Shown here: one piece after another, positions 25,829-34,503 of the stretch
Layout: every line of letters starts with the position of its first letter
Numbering within the stretch: the stretch's first letter is position 1
Assembly: GCA_963749895.1 (NCBI GenBank)
Contig: CAVVOG010000003.1
Span: 62,001-126,000 of the forward strand
Reading direction: 5' to 3'
Source: AC-51 sp963749895
Lineage (GTDB): Bacteria > Actinomycetota > UBA4738 > HRBIN12
DNA length: 64,000 nt
Translations under genes and position numbers: made by a program
Notes under the pieces: model-generated
What the model saw: only the letters and a program-made list of their open reading frames with translations
Told to the model about the DNA's origin: nothing
The model's database searches: none

Positions 25829-26131
25829 ATGGCTGATTTCAAGCTCCAGCCGCTCGAGGATCGCATCGTCGTCCAGGCGAACGAGGGCGACCAGACCACC
25901 GCGTCGGGGCTCGTGATCCCGGACACGGCGAAGGAGAAGCCCCAGGAAGGCACCGTCGTGGCCGCCGGCCCCGGCCGGTGGAACGAGGACGGCACCGGCC
26001 GTGTCGCGCTCGACGTGAAGGTCGGCGACACGGTGATCTACTCGAAGTACGGCGGCACGGAAGTCAAGGTCGACGGCGAGGAGTACCTGATCCTGTCGGC
26101 CCGCGACGTGCTCGCCACCCTGACCAAGTAG
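25829..26131 (+). CDS. groES: Co-chaperonin GroES
   Basis: 100 residues of typical Cpn10: FKLQPLEDRIVV at the start, the mobile loop (EGDQTTASGLVIPDTAKEK), then PQEGTVVAAGPG and GDTVIYSKYGGTEVKVDGEE. It caps the GroEL ring in the cytosol. ATG 25829 has the strong ribosome site AAGGAGGGAG. It is the first gene of a two-gene operon behind the CIRCE element. Confidence 0.98.
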   Translation: MADFKLQPLEDRIVVQANEGDQTTASGLVIPDTAKEKPQEGTVVAAGPGRWNEDGTGRVALDVKVGDTVIYSKYGGTEVKVDGEEYLILSARDVLATLTK

Positions 26132-26146
26132 ACGAAGGAGGCGCAC

Positions 26147-27763
26147 GTGGCGTCGAAGCTGCTGAGGTTCGGCGAGGACGCGCGACGCGGGTTGGAAGCC
26201 GGCGTCGACAAGCTCGCCGATGCGGTCGCGATCACGCTCGGCCCCAAGGGCCAGAACGTCGTGCTCGACAAGAAGTGGGGCGCACCCACGATCACGAACG
26301 ACGGCGTGACGATCGCGAAGGAGATCGAGCTGGAGGACCCGTGGGAGAACATGGGTGCCCAGCTCTGCAAGGAGGTCGCCACCAAGACGAACGACGTCGC
26401 GGGTGACGGCACCACCACGGCCACCGTGCTCGCGCGCGCGATGGTCAAGGGTGGCATGAAGAACGTCGCCGCCGGCGCGAACCCGATGGCCCTCAAGCGG
26501 GGCATCGAGAAGGCGGTCGAGACGGCCGTCGAGTCGATCAAGTCCCAGGCCAAGGACGTGGAGTCCAAGGACGAGATCGCGCAGGTCGCGTCGATCTCCG
26601 CCGCGGACCCGGAGATCGGGGCCGTGATCGCCGAGGCGATGGACAAGGTCGGCAAGGACGGGGTCATCACCGTCGAGGAGTCGAACACCTTCGGGATCGA
26701 GCTCGAGTTCACGGAGGGCATGCAGTTCGACAAGGGCTACATCTCGCCCTACTTCGTGACGGACCCGGAGCGTCAGGAGGCGGTCCTCGAGGACCCGTAC
26801 ATCCTGATCGTGAACAAGAAGATCTCGAGCGCGCAGGAGCTCCTGCCGGTCCTCGAGAAGGTCCTGCAGTCGGGCAAGCCGTTCGTGGCGATCGCCGAGG
26901 ACGTCGAGGGTGAGGCCCTCGCCACCCTGGTGGTCAACAAGATCCGCGGCACGTTCAACGCCGTCGCGATCAAGGCCCCCGGGTTCGGCGACCGCCGCAA
27001 GGCCATGCTCCAGGACATCGCGATCCTCACCGGTGGCCAGGTGATCTCCGAGGAGGTCGGTCTCAAGCTCGAGAACGCGACCCTGGACCTGCTGGGTCGT
27101 GCCCGCAAGATCGTCATCGTCAAGGACAACACGACGATCGTCGAGGGCGCCGGCAACGACGACGACGTCGCGGGCCGGATCAACCAGATCAAGGCCGAGA
27201 TCGAGAACACCGACTCGAGCTGGGACAAGGAGAAGCTCCAGGAGCGGCTCGCCAAGCTCTCCGGCGGCGTCGCGGTGATCAAGGTCGGCGCGGCCACCGA
27301 GGTCGAGCTGAAGGAGAAGAAGCACCGCATCGAGGACGCCGTCTCGGCGACGCGTGCGGCCGTGGAGGAGGGCATCGTGCCCGGCGGTGGCGTCACGCTG
27401 ATCCGTGCCGAGGGCTCGATCGACGCCTTGGATCTCTCCGACGACGAGGCGACGGGCGCGAAGATCGTCCGCAACGCCCTGTCCGAGCCGACGCGCCGGA
27501 TCGCGGCCAACGCCGGGTTCGAGGGAGCGGTCGTCGTGTCGCAGACCCGCACCGAGGGTGACGGCCGAGGCTTCAACGCCGCCACCGGCGAGTGGGTCGA
27601 GATGACGAAGGCGGGGATCATCGATCCCGCGAAGGTGACGCGCTCGGCGCTGCAGAACGCCGCGTCGATCGCGGCGATCGTGCTGACCGCCGAGTCGGCC
27701 GTCGTCGAGAAGCCCGAGGAGGAGGAGCCGGCGGCCGCCGGCAACCACGGCCACATGCACTGA
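26147..27763 (+). CDS. groEL: Chaperonin GroEL with a histidine-rich tail
   Basis: 538 residues of Cpn60. Typical blocks are ITLGPKGQNVVLDKKWGAPT, VAGDGTTTATVLARAMV and VEEGIVPGGGVTLIRA. The C-terminus ends in AAAGNHGHMH rather than the GGM repeats of E. coli GroEL. This kind of tail is known from mycobacterial GroEL1. GTG 26147 follows GAAGGAGGC, 15 nt after groES. It folds cytosolic proteins with ATP. Confidence 0.98.
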   Translation: MASKLLRFGEDARRGLEAGVDKLADAVAITLGPKGQNVVLDKKWGAPTITNDGVTIAKEIELEDPWENMGAQLCKEVATKTNDVAGDGTTTATVLARAMVKGGMKNVAAGANPMALKRGIEKAVETAVESIKSQAKDVESKDEIAQVASISAADPEIGAVIAEAMDKVGKDGVITVEESNTFGIELEFTEGMQFDKGYISPYFVTDPERQEAVLEDPYILIVNKKISSAQELLPVLEKVLQSGKPFVAIAEDVEGEALATLVVNKIRGTFNAVAIKAPGFGDRRKAMLQDIAILTGGQVISEEVGLKLENATLDLLGRARKIVIVKDNTTIVEGAGNDDDVAGRINQIKAEIENTDSSWDKEKLQERLAKLSGGVAVIKVGAATEVELKEKKHRIEDAVSATRAAVEEGIVPGGGVTLIRAEGSIDALDLSDDEATGAKIVRNALSEPTRRIAANAGFEGAVVVSQTRTEGDGRGFNAATGEWVEMTKAGIIDPAKVTRSALQNAASIAAIVLTAESAVVEKPEEEEPAAAGNHGHMH

Positions 27764-27787
27764 GCCATCCTCAAACGGCGAAGCAAG

Positions 27788-27818
27788 GGAGAGGCGGGGC
27801 GTCGAGCCCCGCCTCTCC
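27788..27818 (+). terminator. groESL terminator
   Basis: A 13-bp perfect stem (27788-27800 with 27806-27818) with the 5-nt loop GTCGA lies 24 nt after the groEL stop. No U-run follows, as is usual in high-GC actinobacteria. Confidence 0.8.
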
Positions 27819-27835
27819 GCATGCCGGGGGCGGCC

Positions 27836-27841
27836 TAGACT
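27836..27841 (+). promoter_or_regulatory. -10 box of the leucine-dehydrogenase-like gene
   Basis: TAGACT ends 7 nt before GTG 27849, so transcription should begin at or within one or two bases of the start codon. Confidence 0.6.
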
Positions 27842-27848
27842 GCGTCGC

Positions 27849-28901
27849 GTGAGTGGCGGCGACCTGTTGCGGTACTGGGACGGCGAGTACCTCGCCACGC
27901 GCTTCGACGACGCCTCAGGCTCCTGGATGCTGATCGGCGTCCATTCGACGGCACTCGGGCCCGCGATGGGTGGGACACGGATGAAGGTCTACGCGTCCTT
28001 CGACGACGCCGTCGCCGACGTCGTGCGGCTCGCCGGGGCGATGACGCTGAAGAACGCGCTCGCCGGCCTTCCTTTCGGCGGCGGCAAGGCCGTGCTCGCG
28101 GTCCCTCGGTTGGCGGATGGCGAGGCGCGGCGCGGGATGCTCGAGCGGTACGGGGCGTTCGTGGAGGGGCTCCGGGGTGCCTACGTGACCGCGTGCGACA
28201 TGAACACGGCCGAGGCGGACATGGACGTCGTCGCGACGCGCACCGAGCACGTGCTCGGGCGCTCGACGACGGCCGGAGGGTCGGGGAGCTCGGCTCCGGA
28301 TACGGCCGTCGGCGTCTTCCACGCGATCCGAGCCGTGTGTCGCCACGTCTTCGCCGACGACGACCTCACTGGACGGTCGGTTGCGATCCAGGGGGTGGGG
28401 GCGGTCGGCGCCGTGCTCGCGGACCTGCTCCGAGGCGCGGGCGCGACGCTGATCGTCGCTGACGTGGATCCCACCCGCGCCTCGGAGGTCGTCGACCGGA
28501 CCGGCGCTCGCGCCGTGACGGCCGATGCGATCCTCCGGGAGCCCTGCGACGTCCTGTCCCCGTGCGCGACGGGCGGCGTGCTGAACGCGGACACGATCGC
28601 GGCGCTGGCCTGTCGGGCGGTCGCGGGCGCTGCGAACAACCAGCTCGCGACCGATGCGGACGCCGAGCGCCTCCGCGCGCGTGGGATCGTCTACGCTCCC
28701 GACTTCGCCGCCAACGCAGGGGGCGTGATCCATCTGGCCGGGTACGAGACGCTCGGCTGGGACGATGCACGGGTCGCCGCGAGGCTCGCCGCGATCGGAG
28801 CCACGGTGACGGAGGTGCTGCGTCTGGCCGACGCCGACGGCACGACGACGGCCGAGGCGGCTGCCCGCCTCGCCGCCGACCGGGTCAGCGCCGGACGGTG
28901 A
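27849..28901 (+). CDS. Leucine/phenylalanine dehydrogenase-like enzyme
   Basis: 350 residues of the Glu/Leu/Phe/Val dehydrogenase superfamily, which deaminates a hydrophobic amino acid to the keto acid with NAD. The N-terminal substrate domain has PAMGGTRMKVY and the catalytic-lysine segment LKNALAGLPFGGGKAVLAVP. ACDMNTAEADMDVV and GSSAPDTAVGVFHAI follow. The C-terminal Rossmann motif is VAIQGVGAVGAVLADLL. Leucine versus phenylalanine or valine preference cannot be fixed. It stands alone between the groESL terminator and a convergent gene. Confidence 0.9.
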   Translation: MSGGDLLRYWDGEYLATRFDDASGSWMLIGVHSTALGPAMGGTRMKVYASFDDAVADVVRLAGAMTLKNALAGLPFGGGKAVLAVPRLADGEARRGMLERYGAFVEGLRGAYVTACDMNTAEADMDVVATRTEHVLGRSTTAGGSGSSAPDTAVGVFHAIRAVCRHVFADDDLTGRSVAIQGVGAVGAVLADLLRGAGATLIVADVDPTRASEVVDRTGARAVTADAILREPCDVLSPCATGGVLNADTIAALACRAVAGAANNQLATDADAERLRARGIVYAPDFAANAGGVIHLAGYETLGWDDARVAARLAAIGATVTEVLRLADADGTTTAEAAARLAADRVSAGR

Positions 28902-28913
28902 GGACCGGGCCGC

Positions 28914-29312
28914 TCACACGATCGGCTGTTCCTGACCCGCCCGGGCGATCCCGATCAGGTCCAGTGCGCCGAACGCGATCGCCCCGATCCCGATCGCCCA
29001 CCAGGTCGTTGCGGACGCGCCTTCGGGAACCCCGAGCAGGGCATTGAGGATCGCCACGGTCGCCACGCCCGCTTCGCAGATCGCGAACCCCCAGGCCCAC
29101 CACCATGCCTCGGCCGCGTGCTGGGCCACGAGGACCATGAACAACGCCAGGACGACCGACGCGACACCGAGCATCCGCAGCCATGCGCCCTCGACGGGGA
29201 CGGGCTGGCCGAGCAGCGTGTCCAGGGTGAACACGGGGACGGCACCGAGCAGCAGGCCGGTGAGCGCCCACAGGGCCGCCTGCACCTTCAGGACACGTCG
29301 CAGGAACGTCAT
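28914..29312 (-). CDS. Small four-helix membrane protein
   Basis: 132 residues from ATG 29312 (MTFLRRVLKVQAAL), with about four transmembrane segments (ALWALTGLLLGAVPVF, MLGVASVVLALFMVLVA, WAWGFAICEAGVATVAIL, WWAIGIGAIAFGALDLIGIA). GGGAGG stands just upstream on the minus strand. The longer open frame is rejected because it lacks conserved content. No family is recognised. It is convergent with the dehydrogenase and divergent from the phosphodiesterase. Confidence 0.7.
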   Translation of the reverse strand: MTFLRRVLKVQAALWALTGLLLGAVPVFTLDTLLGQPVPVEGAWLRMLGVASVVLALFMVLVAQHAAEAWWWAWGFAICEAGVATVAILNALLGVPEGASATTWWAIGIGAIAFGALDLIGIARAGQEQPIV

Positions 29313-29446
29313 ACGGGACCCCTCCCGAGGGCCGCGGGGCGGCCCGAAGCGGCTGCTAGGATGCCATATCGCGGACCGCCCCCGGTGCTCCGGTGCTCGG
29401 CGCCCGCCTCCGGATCCACCCGACATCGCCGCGTAAGGAGTCAGTC

Positions 29447-30862
29447 ATGCAGCAAGGGCCCAGGGTCGTGGTCATCGGCCTCGACAGCGTGCCGCCGAAG
29501 CTCCTGTTCGAGGACCTGGCCGCCGAGGTCCCCACGATCGCGAAGCTCATGGGCGAGGGCATGCATGGCCCGCTCGCGTCGATCACGCCGCCGATCACGG
29601 TCCCCGCTTGGGCCTGCTCCATGACGGGTCGCGTCCCCGGTCAGCTCGGCATCTACGGCTTCAGGAACCGCAAGGACACGAGCTACGACGGCCTGTCGAT
29701 CGCTCACTCCGGCTCCGTGAAGGAGCCGGCCGTGTGGGATGCGCTCGGTGCCGCGGGTAAGCGGAGCGTCCTGATCGGTGTGCCGCCGGGGTTCCCGCCG
29801 CCCAAGGACTTCCCGGGATGGCGCGTGGGGTGCTTCTTGACCCCACCGAGCGCGGAGCGCTGGGCGTTCCCGCAGGAGCTCGAGGTCGAGATCGACGAGG
29901 AGCTCGAGGGCACCGGCAACTACATCTTCGACATCCCGAACTTCCGTCGCGCCGGGTTCGACGTCACCCTGGACCAGGTCTTCAAGATGACCGAGCGACG
30001 GTTCCAGGTGGGCCGACGGCTGATCCAGAACAAGCCGTGGGACTTCTTCATCCTGTGCGACATCGCCCCGGACCGGCTGCAGCACGTCTTCTGGCAGTTC
30101 TACGACCAGCGCCACCCGCTGTACGAGGCCGGGAACCCGTACGAGACGATCTTCCACGACTACTACCGGTTCCTGGACAAGGAGATCGCGAACTTCCTCG
30201 AGACGGTCCCCGACGACGCCGTGGTCATCGTCATGAGCGACCACGGTGCCCGTCCGATGATGGGCGGTCTGTGCTTCAACGACTGGCTGATCCAGGAGGG
30301 GTACCTGACCCTCGCCGAGCCGGTCACCGGTGGCCCGATCCCGATCAAGGAGGCGTCGATCGACTGGAGCCGCACGGTGGCCTGGGGCGACGGCGGGTAC
30401 TACGGGCGTCTGTTCCTCAACGTGAGGGGTCGAGAGCCCGAGGGCGTGGTCGAGCCTGCGGACTACGAGGCGACGCGCGACGAGCTGATCGCGAAGCTCG
30501 AGGCCCAGCTCGGCCCCGACGGCCAGCCGCTGGGGACCCGGGTCCTGAAGCCCCAAGACGTCTACCCGGAGGTGCGCGGCGTCGCGCCCGACCTGATCGT
30601 CTACTTCGGCGACCTCGAGTGGCGCTCGGTCGGCTCCGTCGGCAATCCCAGCCTCTACACGTACGAGAACGACACCGGCCCCGACGGCGCGAACCACGAC
30701 CGTGAGGGCATCTTCGTGATGAAAGGCCTGCCGGGGCAGCCCACCGGCGAGGTCCAGGGCCTCAACCTGGTCGACGTCGGGCCGTCGATCCTGTCGTTGT
30801 TCGGCATCGATTCGACCGAGGTCCTTCCGGGCGCGGTCGGGAGGAGCTTCCTGAAGGCATGA
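29447..30862 (+). CDS. Alkaline-phosphatase-superfamily phosphodiesterase (NPP-like)
   Basis: 471 residues. RVVVIGLDSVPPKLL supplies the first metal aspartate. SITPPITVPAWACSMTGRVP carries the threonine-nucleophile region and the xTGxxPGxLGIYGF signature of the type I phosphodiesterase/nucleotide pyrophosphatase family. VIVMSDHGARPM supplies the D-H metal pair; further metal histidine is in GANHDREGIFVMKG. The substrate is unknown. A TAGGAT box at 29357-29362 and AAGGAG before ATG 29447 are visible. The gene is coupled by ATGA to APS kinase, which hints at nucleotide or sulfate metabolism. Confidence 0.85.
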   Translation: MQQGPRVVVIGLDSVPPKLLFEDLAAEVPTIAKLMGEGMHGPLASITPPITVPAWACSMTGRVPGQLGIYGFRNRKDTSYDGLSIAHSGSVKEPAVWDALGAAGKRSVLIGVPPGFPPPKDFPGWRVGCFLTPPSAERWAFPQELEVEIDEELEGTGNYIFDIPNFRRAGFDVTLDQVFKMTERRFQVGRRLIQNKPWDFFILCDIAPDRLQHVFWQFYDQRHPLYEAGNPYETIFHDYYRFLDKEIANFLETVPDDAVVIVMSDHGARPMMGGLCFNDWLIQEGYLTLAEPVTGGPIPIKEASIDWSRTVAWGDGGYYGRLFLNVRGREPEGVVEPADYEATRDELIAKLEAQLGPDGQPLGTRVLKPQDVYPEVRGVAPDLIVYFGDLEWRSVGSVGNPSLYTYENDTGPDGANHDREGIFVMKGLPGQPTGEVQGLNLVDVGPSILSLFGIDSTEVLPGAVGRSFLKA

Positions 30863-31485
30863 GCGAGCAGAAGGGTTTCACCGTGTGGTTCACCGGGCTG
30901 TCGGGCTCGGGTAAGTCCACGATCGCCGAGATGCTCTACCACGAGTTCCAGGCGCGCGGGCTGAAGACCGAGATCCTCGACGGCGACGTGGTGCGCCAGA
31001 ACCTCTCGAAGGGCCTCGGGTTCTCGAAGGAGGACCGCGACATCAACATCATGCGGATCGGGTTCGTCGCCGATCTGCTCACGCGCAACGGCGTCGCGAC
31101 GATCTGCTGCCCGATCAGCCCCTACAAGGCCACCCGTGACGCGAACCGCGAGCTGATCGGCAACTTCGTCGAGGTCTACGTCCACGCGACGGTCGACGAG
31201 ATCGCGGCGAACCGCGACCCGAAGGGCCTGTACAAGAAGGCGCTCGCCGGGGAGATCACCGGCTTCACCGGTGTCGACGACCCGTACGAAGTGCCTGAGA
31301 ACCCTGAGATCACGGTCGACACGCTGTCCCAGACGCCCGAGGAGTCCCTGCAGCACGTGATGACGCGGCTGAAGGAGCTCGGCTGGCTGGAGTCCGACGA
31401 GGTCCTGATCGAGGGGGACCGTGTGCACTCGGGCATGACCGACCTGCGGGTCGCCGACTCGGGGCACGTCGTCAAGGAGCACTGA
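30859..31485 (+). CDS. cysC: Adenylylsulfate (APS) kinase
   Basis: 208 residues. The P-loop WFTGLSGSGKSTIAEML is near residue 10. The APS-binding block LDGDVVRQNLSKGLGFSKED and the FVEVYVHATVDE and DPKGLYKKA segments are all typical of CysC. It phosphorylates APS to PAPS, the donor needed by the six sulfotransferases upstream. Start ATG 30859 overlaps the phosphodiesterase stop (ATGA). No ATP sulfurylase or PAPS reductase lies in the window, so sulfate activation must be completed elsewhere. Confidence 0.95.
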   Translation: MSEQKGFTVWFTGLSGSGKSTIAEMLYHEFQARGLKTEILDGDVVRQNLSKGLGFSKEDRDINIMRIGFVADLLTRNGVATICCPISPYKATRDANRELIGNFVEVYVHATVDEIAANRDPKGLYKKALAGEITGFTGVDDPYEVPENPEITVDTLSQTPEESLQHVMTRLKELGWLESDEVLIEGDRVHSGMTDLRVADSGHVVKEH

Positions 31486-31531
31486 CCCCGGGCGTCGTGG
31501 AATCCCGCGCGAGCGCGGGTGAAGATGGGGC

Positions 31532-32302
31532 GTGACCGTCGCCCCGAAGCGCAGCAACGCGTACGAGCTGTTCATCCTCGTGCTCACGGTGCTGTCGCTC
31601 GTGATCATGGCGGGCCTGCTGCTGCCGTTGTCGCAGGCGACCCAGGACCTCCTGACGGTCTACGACAACCTGATCTGCGTCGTCTTCCTGATCGACTTCG
31701 CGATGCGGCTCCGCCGTGCACCTTCGAAGCGGGGCTACGTGATCGGGGAGCGCGGATGGCTCGACCTCCTGGGGTCGATCCCGAGCTTCGGGGTCTTCCG
31801 CGCCTCGGGGGTGCTGCGGCTCGCCCGCCTCAGCCGGTTCGCGCGGATCACCCGGCTCCTGCGGGCCCAGGACAAGGGGTCGCTCACCCGCGACGTGGTC
31901 GCGAACCGCGGGCAGTACGCCTCGTTCATCACGTTGCTCTCGGCGTTCGTGGTGCTCGTGGTCGCGAGCGTCCTCGTGCTTCAGTTCGAGGGGAACGCCC
32001 GCGACCCCAACATCACGAGCGGAGGCGGGGCGCTGTGGTGGGCGATCGTGACGATCACGACGGTCGGCTACGGCGACCAGTACCCCGTGACGCTCGCGGG
32101 CCGGGTCACCGCGACGTTCGTGATGCTCGCGGGCGTCGGCATCATCGGATCGCTCGCGAGCATCCTCGCCTCGGTCCTCGTCCCGCAGCCCGACGCGACC
32201 CCCTCGAACGAAGCCGACGTCGGTGCGGAGCTGGCCGCGATGCGCGCCGAGCTCGAGGCGCTCCGCCGTGCCGTCGAGCAGGGGTCGGGTCGAACGCCCT
32301 GA
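31532..32302 (+). CDS. Six-helix potassium channel (Kv-like)
   Basis: 256 residues. Helices S1-S4 come first, with an S4-like arginine ladder (VLRLARLSRFARITRLLR). The pore loop has the K+ selectivity filter TITTVGYGDQYP, followed by the inner helix. A short acidic-basic C-terminal tail (EAELAAMRAELEALRRAV in part) looks like a coiled-coil tetramerisation segment. GTG 31532 begins directly before the first helix. A voltage-sensing role is likely from S4, but gating is inferred. Confidence 0.9.
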   Translation: MTVAPKRSNAYELFILVLTVLSLVIMAGLLLPLSQATQDLLTVYDNLICVVFLIDFAMRLRRAPSKRGYVIGERGWLDLLGSIPSFGVFRASGVLRLARLSRFARITRLLRAQDKGSLTRDVVANRGQYASFITLLSAFVVLVVASVLVLQFEGNARDPNITSGGGALWWAIVTITTVGYGDQYPVTLAGRVTATFVMLAGVGIIGSLASILASVLVPQPDATPSNEADVGAELAAMRAELEALRRAVEQGSGRTP

Positions 32303-32357
32303 GGGATGGGCGGTCGGCCTCCGCCGCCCGATCGCGCGAGGCGTCGTCCGGCGCTGT

Positions 32358-32412
32358 TACCCTGAGCCCATGCAGGTTCGCTGACGCCCGCTCCGGTCAC
32401 GGGGTGGGCGTC
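32358..32412 (+). promoter_or_regulatory. Leaderless four-codon ORF and hairpin upstream of guaB3
   Basis: TACCCT 32358-32363 lies 6 nt before ATG 32370, which opens a four-codon frame (Met-Gln-Val-Arg, stop TGA 32382-32384). Starting at the middle base of this stop, GACGCCC 32383-32389 pairs perfectly with GGGCGTC 32406-32412. The guaB3 ribosome site (GGGAGG 32444-32449) and ATG 32460 follow. The arrangement resembles a translated-leader attenuator; the effect on guaB3 is inferred. Confidence 0.55.
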
Positions 32413-32459
32413 TCGCGTTCCTGGGGGAGGCGGGACGAGCAGAGGGAGGACCCCCCGGT

Positions 32460-33620
32460 ATGGAGTTCGAGATCGGCATCGGCAAGACGGCCCGGCGGGC
32501 CTACGGGTTCGACGAGGTCGCGATCGTGCCCTCGCGTCGTACGCGCGACCCCGAGGACGTCGACATCTCGTGGGAGATCGACGCGTACCGGTTCCCGCTC
32601 CCGATGATGGCGAGCGCGATGGATGCCGCCGTCAGCCCCTCGACGGCCGTCGCGATCGGCAAGGTCGGCGGGCTCGCGTGCCTGAACCTCGAGGGGTTGT
32701 GGACCCGCTACGAGGACCCGGAGGCGGTCTACGACGAGATCGCGTCGCTCCCCGACGAGAAAGCCACTCGCCGGATGCAGGAGCTGTACGCCGAGCCGAT
32801 CAAGGAGGAGCTGATCGGACGCCGGATCGAGGAGATCAAGGCCGGAGGCGTGACCAGTTGCGCCTCGCTCACGCCCCAGCGGGTCGAGCGCTACGCGAAG
32901 CTCGTGCTGGACGCGGGCCTCGACGTGCTCGTGATCCAGGGCACGGTGGTCTCGGGGGAGCACGTCTCGACCCATCACGAGCCGCTCAACCTGAAGGAGT
33001 TCATCCCCGCGTTCGACATCCCGGTGATCGTCGGTGGGTGCGCGAGCTACCAGACCGCGCTGCACCTGATGCGGACCGGGGCGGTCGGCGTGCTCGTGGG
33101 CGTCGGACCGGGCAACGCGTGCACCACGCGCGGCGTCCTCGGCGTGGGCGTCCCCCAGGCCACCGCGATCGCCGATGCGGCGGCCGCGCGGCGCGAGCAC
33201 CTTCACGAGACCGGCCGCTACTGCCACGTGATCGCCGACGGCGGGATGCGCACCGGCGGCGACATCGCGAAGGCGATCGCCTGCGGCGCCGACGCCGTGA
33301 TGATCGGCTCGCCGATGACCCGCGCGTTCGAGGCGCCCGGCCGCGGCTACCACTGGGGGATGGCGACCTTCCACCCGACGCTGCCGCGCGGTGCCCGTGT
33401 GAAGACCCAGCAGGTCGCCTCGATCGAGGAGATCCTCACCGGTCCCGCGCACGAGAACGACGGCACGTTCAACCTGTTCGGCGCGCTCGCGACCTCGATG
33501 GCCACCACGGGGTACGCGAGCATCAAGGAGTTCCAGAAGGCTGAACTCGTGATCGCGCCCTCGATCAAGACCGAAGGCAAGACCTACCAGACCCAGCAGC
33601 GCGTCGGGATGGGCCACTGA
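32460..33620 (+). CDS. guaB3: GuaB3-family IMP dehydrogenase-related protein
   Basis: 386 residues, a TIM barrel without the CBS domains of classic IMP dehydrogenase. The start (FEIGIGKTARRAYGFDEVAI, then VPSRRTRDPEDVD) is the hallmark of the actinobacterial/cyanobacterial GuaB3 group. The catalytic cysteine loop is GVGPGNACTTRGVLGVG. IADGGMRTGGDIAKA and CGADAVMIGSPMTRA bind the phosphate. Published cyanobacterial GuaB3 acts on IMP; whether this one makes XMP or reduces GMP is not certain. guaA lies 3.8 kb downstream. Confidence 0.93.
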   Translation: MEFEIGIGKTARRAYGFDEVAIVPSRRTRDPEDVDISWEIDAYRFPLPMMASAMDAAVSPSTAVAIGKVGGLACLNLEGLWTRYEDPEAVYDEIASLPDEKATRRMQELYAEPIKEELIGRRIEEIKAGGVTSCASLTPQRVERYAKLVLDAGLDVLVIQGTVVSGEHVSTHHEPLNLKEFIPAFDIPVIVGGCASYQTALHLMRTGAVGVLVGVGPGNACTTRGVLGVGVPQATAIADAAAARREHLHETGRYCHVIADGGMRTGGDIAKAIACGADAVMIGSPMTRAFEAPGRGYHWGMATFHPTLPRGARVKTQQVASIEEILTGPAHENDGTFNLFGALATSMATTGYASIKEFQKAELVIAPSIKTEGKTYQTQQRVGMGH

Positions 33621-33692
33621 GGCCCAACGAGCCTCGGTAGCGGCGGCTCTCTCGGAGTCGCGCGCGCGACGGCCGAACGCGCGGCCGATCAC

Positions 33693-33711
33693 GAGCGGTG
33701 ACCAACCGCTC
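33693..33711 (+). terminator. Hairpin between guaB3 and the convergent sigma-factor operon
   Basis: GAGCGGT 33693-33699 and ACCGCTC 33705-33711 form a perfect 7-bp stem with a 5-nt loop, between convergent genes. It may terminate either one; no U-run is present. Confidence 0.45.
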
Positions 33712-33752
33712 CGGTGGACCCGTGACCCTGTCCTTCACACTGCGAGGGACCC

Positions 33753-34493
33753 TCAAGCCGCCCTGAGTTCGCTGCAGGCCACGGTTGCTTGAACGATGTC
33801 GCTCGGCTGGGCGTCCACCACATGCGTGAACCTTGACCCGTCCGGAGCGTGGTAGCCGAAGTCGAACGTCACTCGCTCTCCGTCCGAGAGCTGCACGACG
33901 ATGGAGCAAGAACGCCAGCCTGGCGCCGTCTGGCCCACCCAGTGGGCATCGAAGGAGATCTCCGCAAGGCCAGCTTCTCGCCCATCATCGACGTGAGCGT
34001 TGTCGAACACGTAGCCATCTCCAGGCGGATAGGAGCCCGCGCCGCAGGTGCCTGCAGCAGTGGATGGCTCGCCGCTCACCTCCACCTCAACGACAGGTGG
34101 TAGGGCGGTCGGAGTGGCGTACGACGCCAGGAACTCTGCTTGACCAACCTCGAGACCGGCAGGGTCGTAGACGGACACGTGACACGTGCTCTGTCCGGGG
34201 AAGCTGCTACCCGACCAGCGAGCAGTGAACGTGACGCCCGCACTTGTCGGATCGCCTATGCCCTCCGTGTCGCCCGTGGCTGTCGCATCTCGCGGTCCCG
34301 GGACGTACGGGTAGGCGACGTCGAAGTCTGTGAGCACATAGGTGTCGACACCGGCGGCAGCTGCCGCGGGTCGTCCCGATGCGAGCAGCCCTTCCGCGCT
34401 GACGACCAGTCCAAGCATGATCGATGCGGCCGCCACGAAGGTCGCCGCGTTCCGGACGGTGGTGTGCCGATCCTTGGTTCGTGATCCGTTCAT
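33753..34493 (-). CDS. Secreted protein with a four-cysteine domain, paralogue of the anti-sigma-like protein
   Basis: 246 residues from ATG 34493 (MNGSRTKDRHTTVRN), with GAGGAG 6 nt upstream and a hydrophobic signal/anchor (AATFVAAASIMLGLVVSAEG). The exported part repeats the layout of the protein at 35,150: SFPGQSTC, GTCGAGSYPPGDGYVF, PGWRSC and VACSE. I see no known family. The four shared cysteines suggest two disulfides outside the membrane. It is the last gene of the sigma-factor operon, 10 nt after the RTX-like gene. Confidence 0.75.
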   Translation of the reverse strand: MNGSRTKDRHTTVRNAATFVAAASIMLGLVVSAEGLLASGRPAAAAAGVDTYVLTDFDVAYPYVPGPRDATATGDTEGIGDPTSAGVTFTARWSGSSFPGQSTCHVSVYDPAGLEVGQAEFLASYATPTALPPVVEVEVSGEPSTAAGTCGAGSYPPGDGYVFDNAHVDDGREAGLAEISFDAHWVGQTAPGWRSCSIVVQLSDGERVTFDFGYHAPDGSRFTHVVDAQPSDIVQATVACSELRAA

Positions 34494-34503
34494 CGGTTGC
34501 TCC

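Noticed and set aside
25751..27898. 715-codon open frame antisense to groESL
   Set aside because: groES and groEL are unmistakable on the plus strand; the antisense frame is a high-GC shadow.
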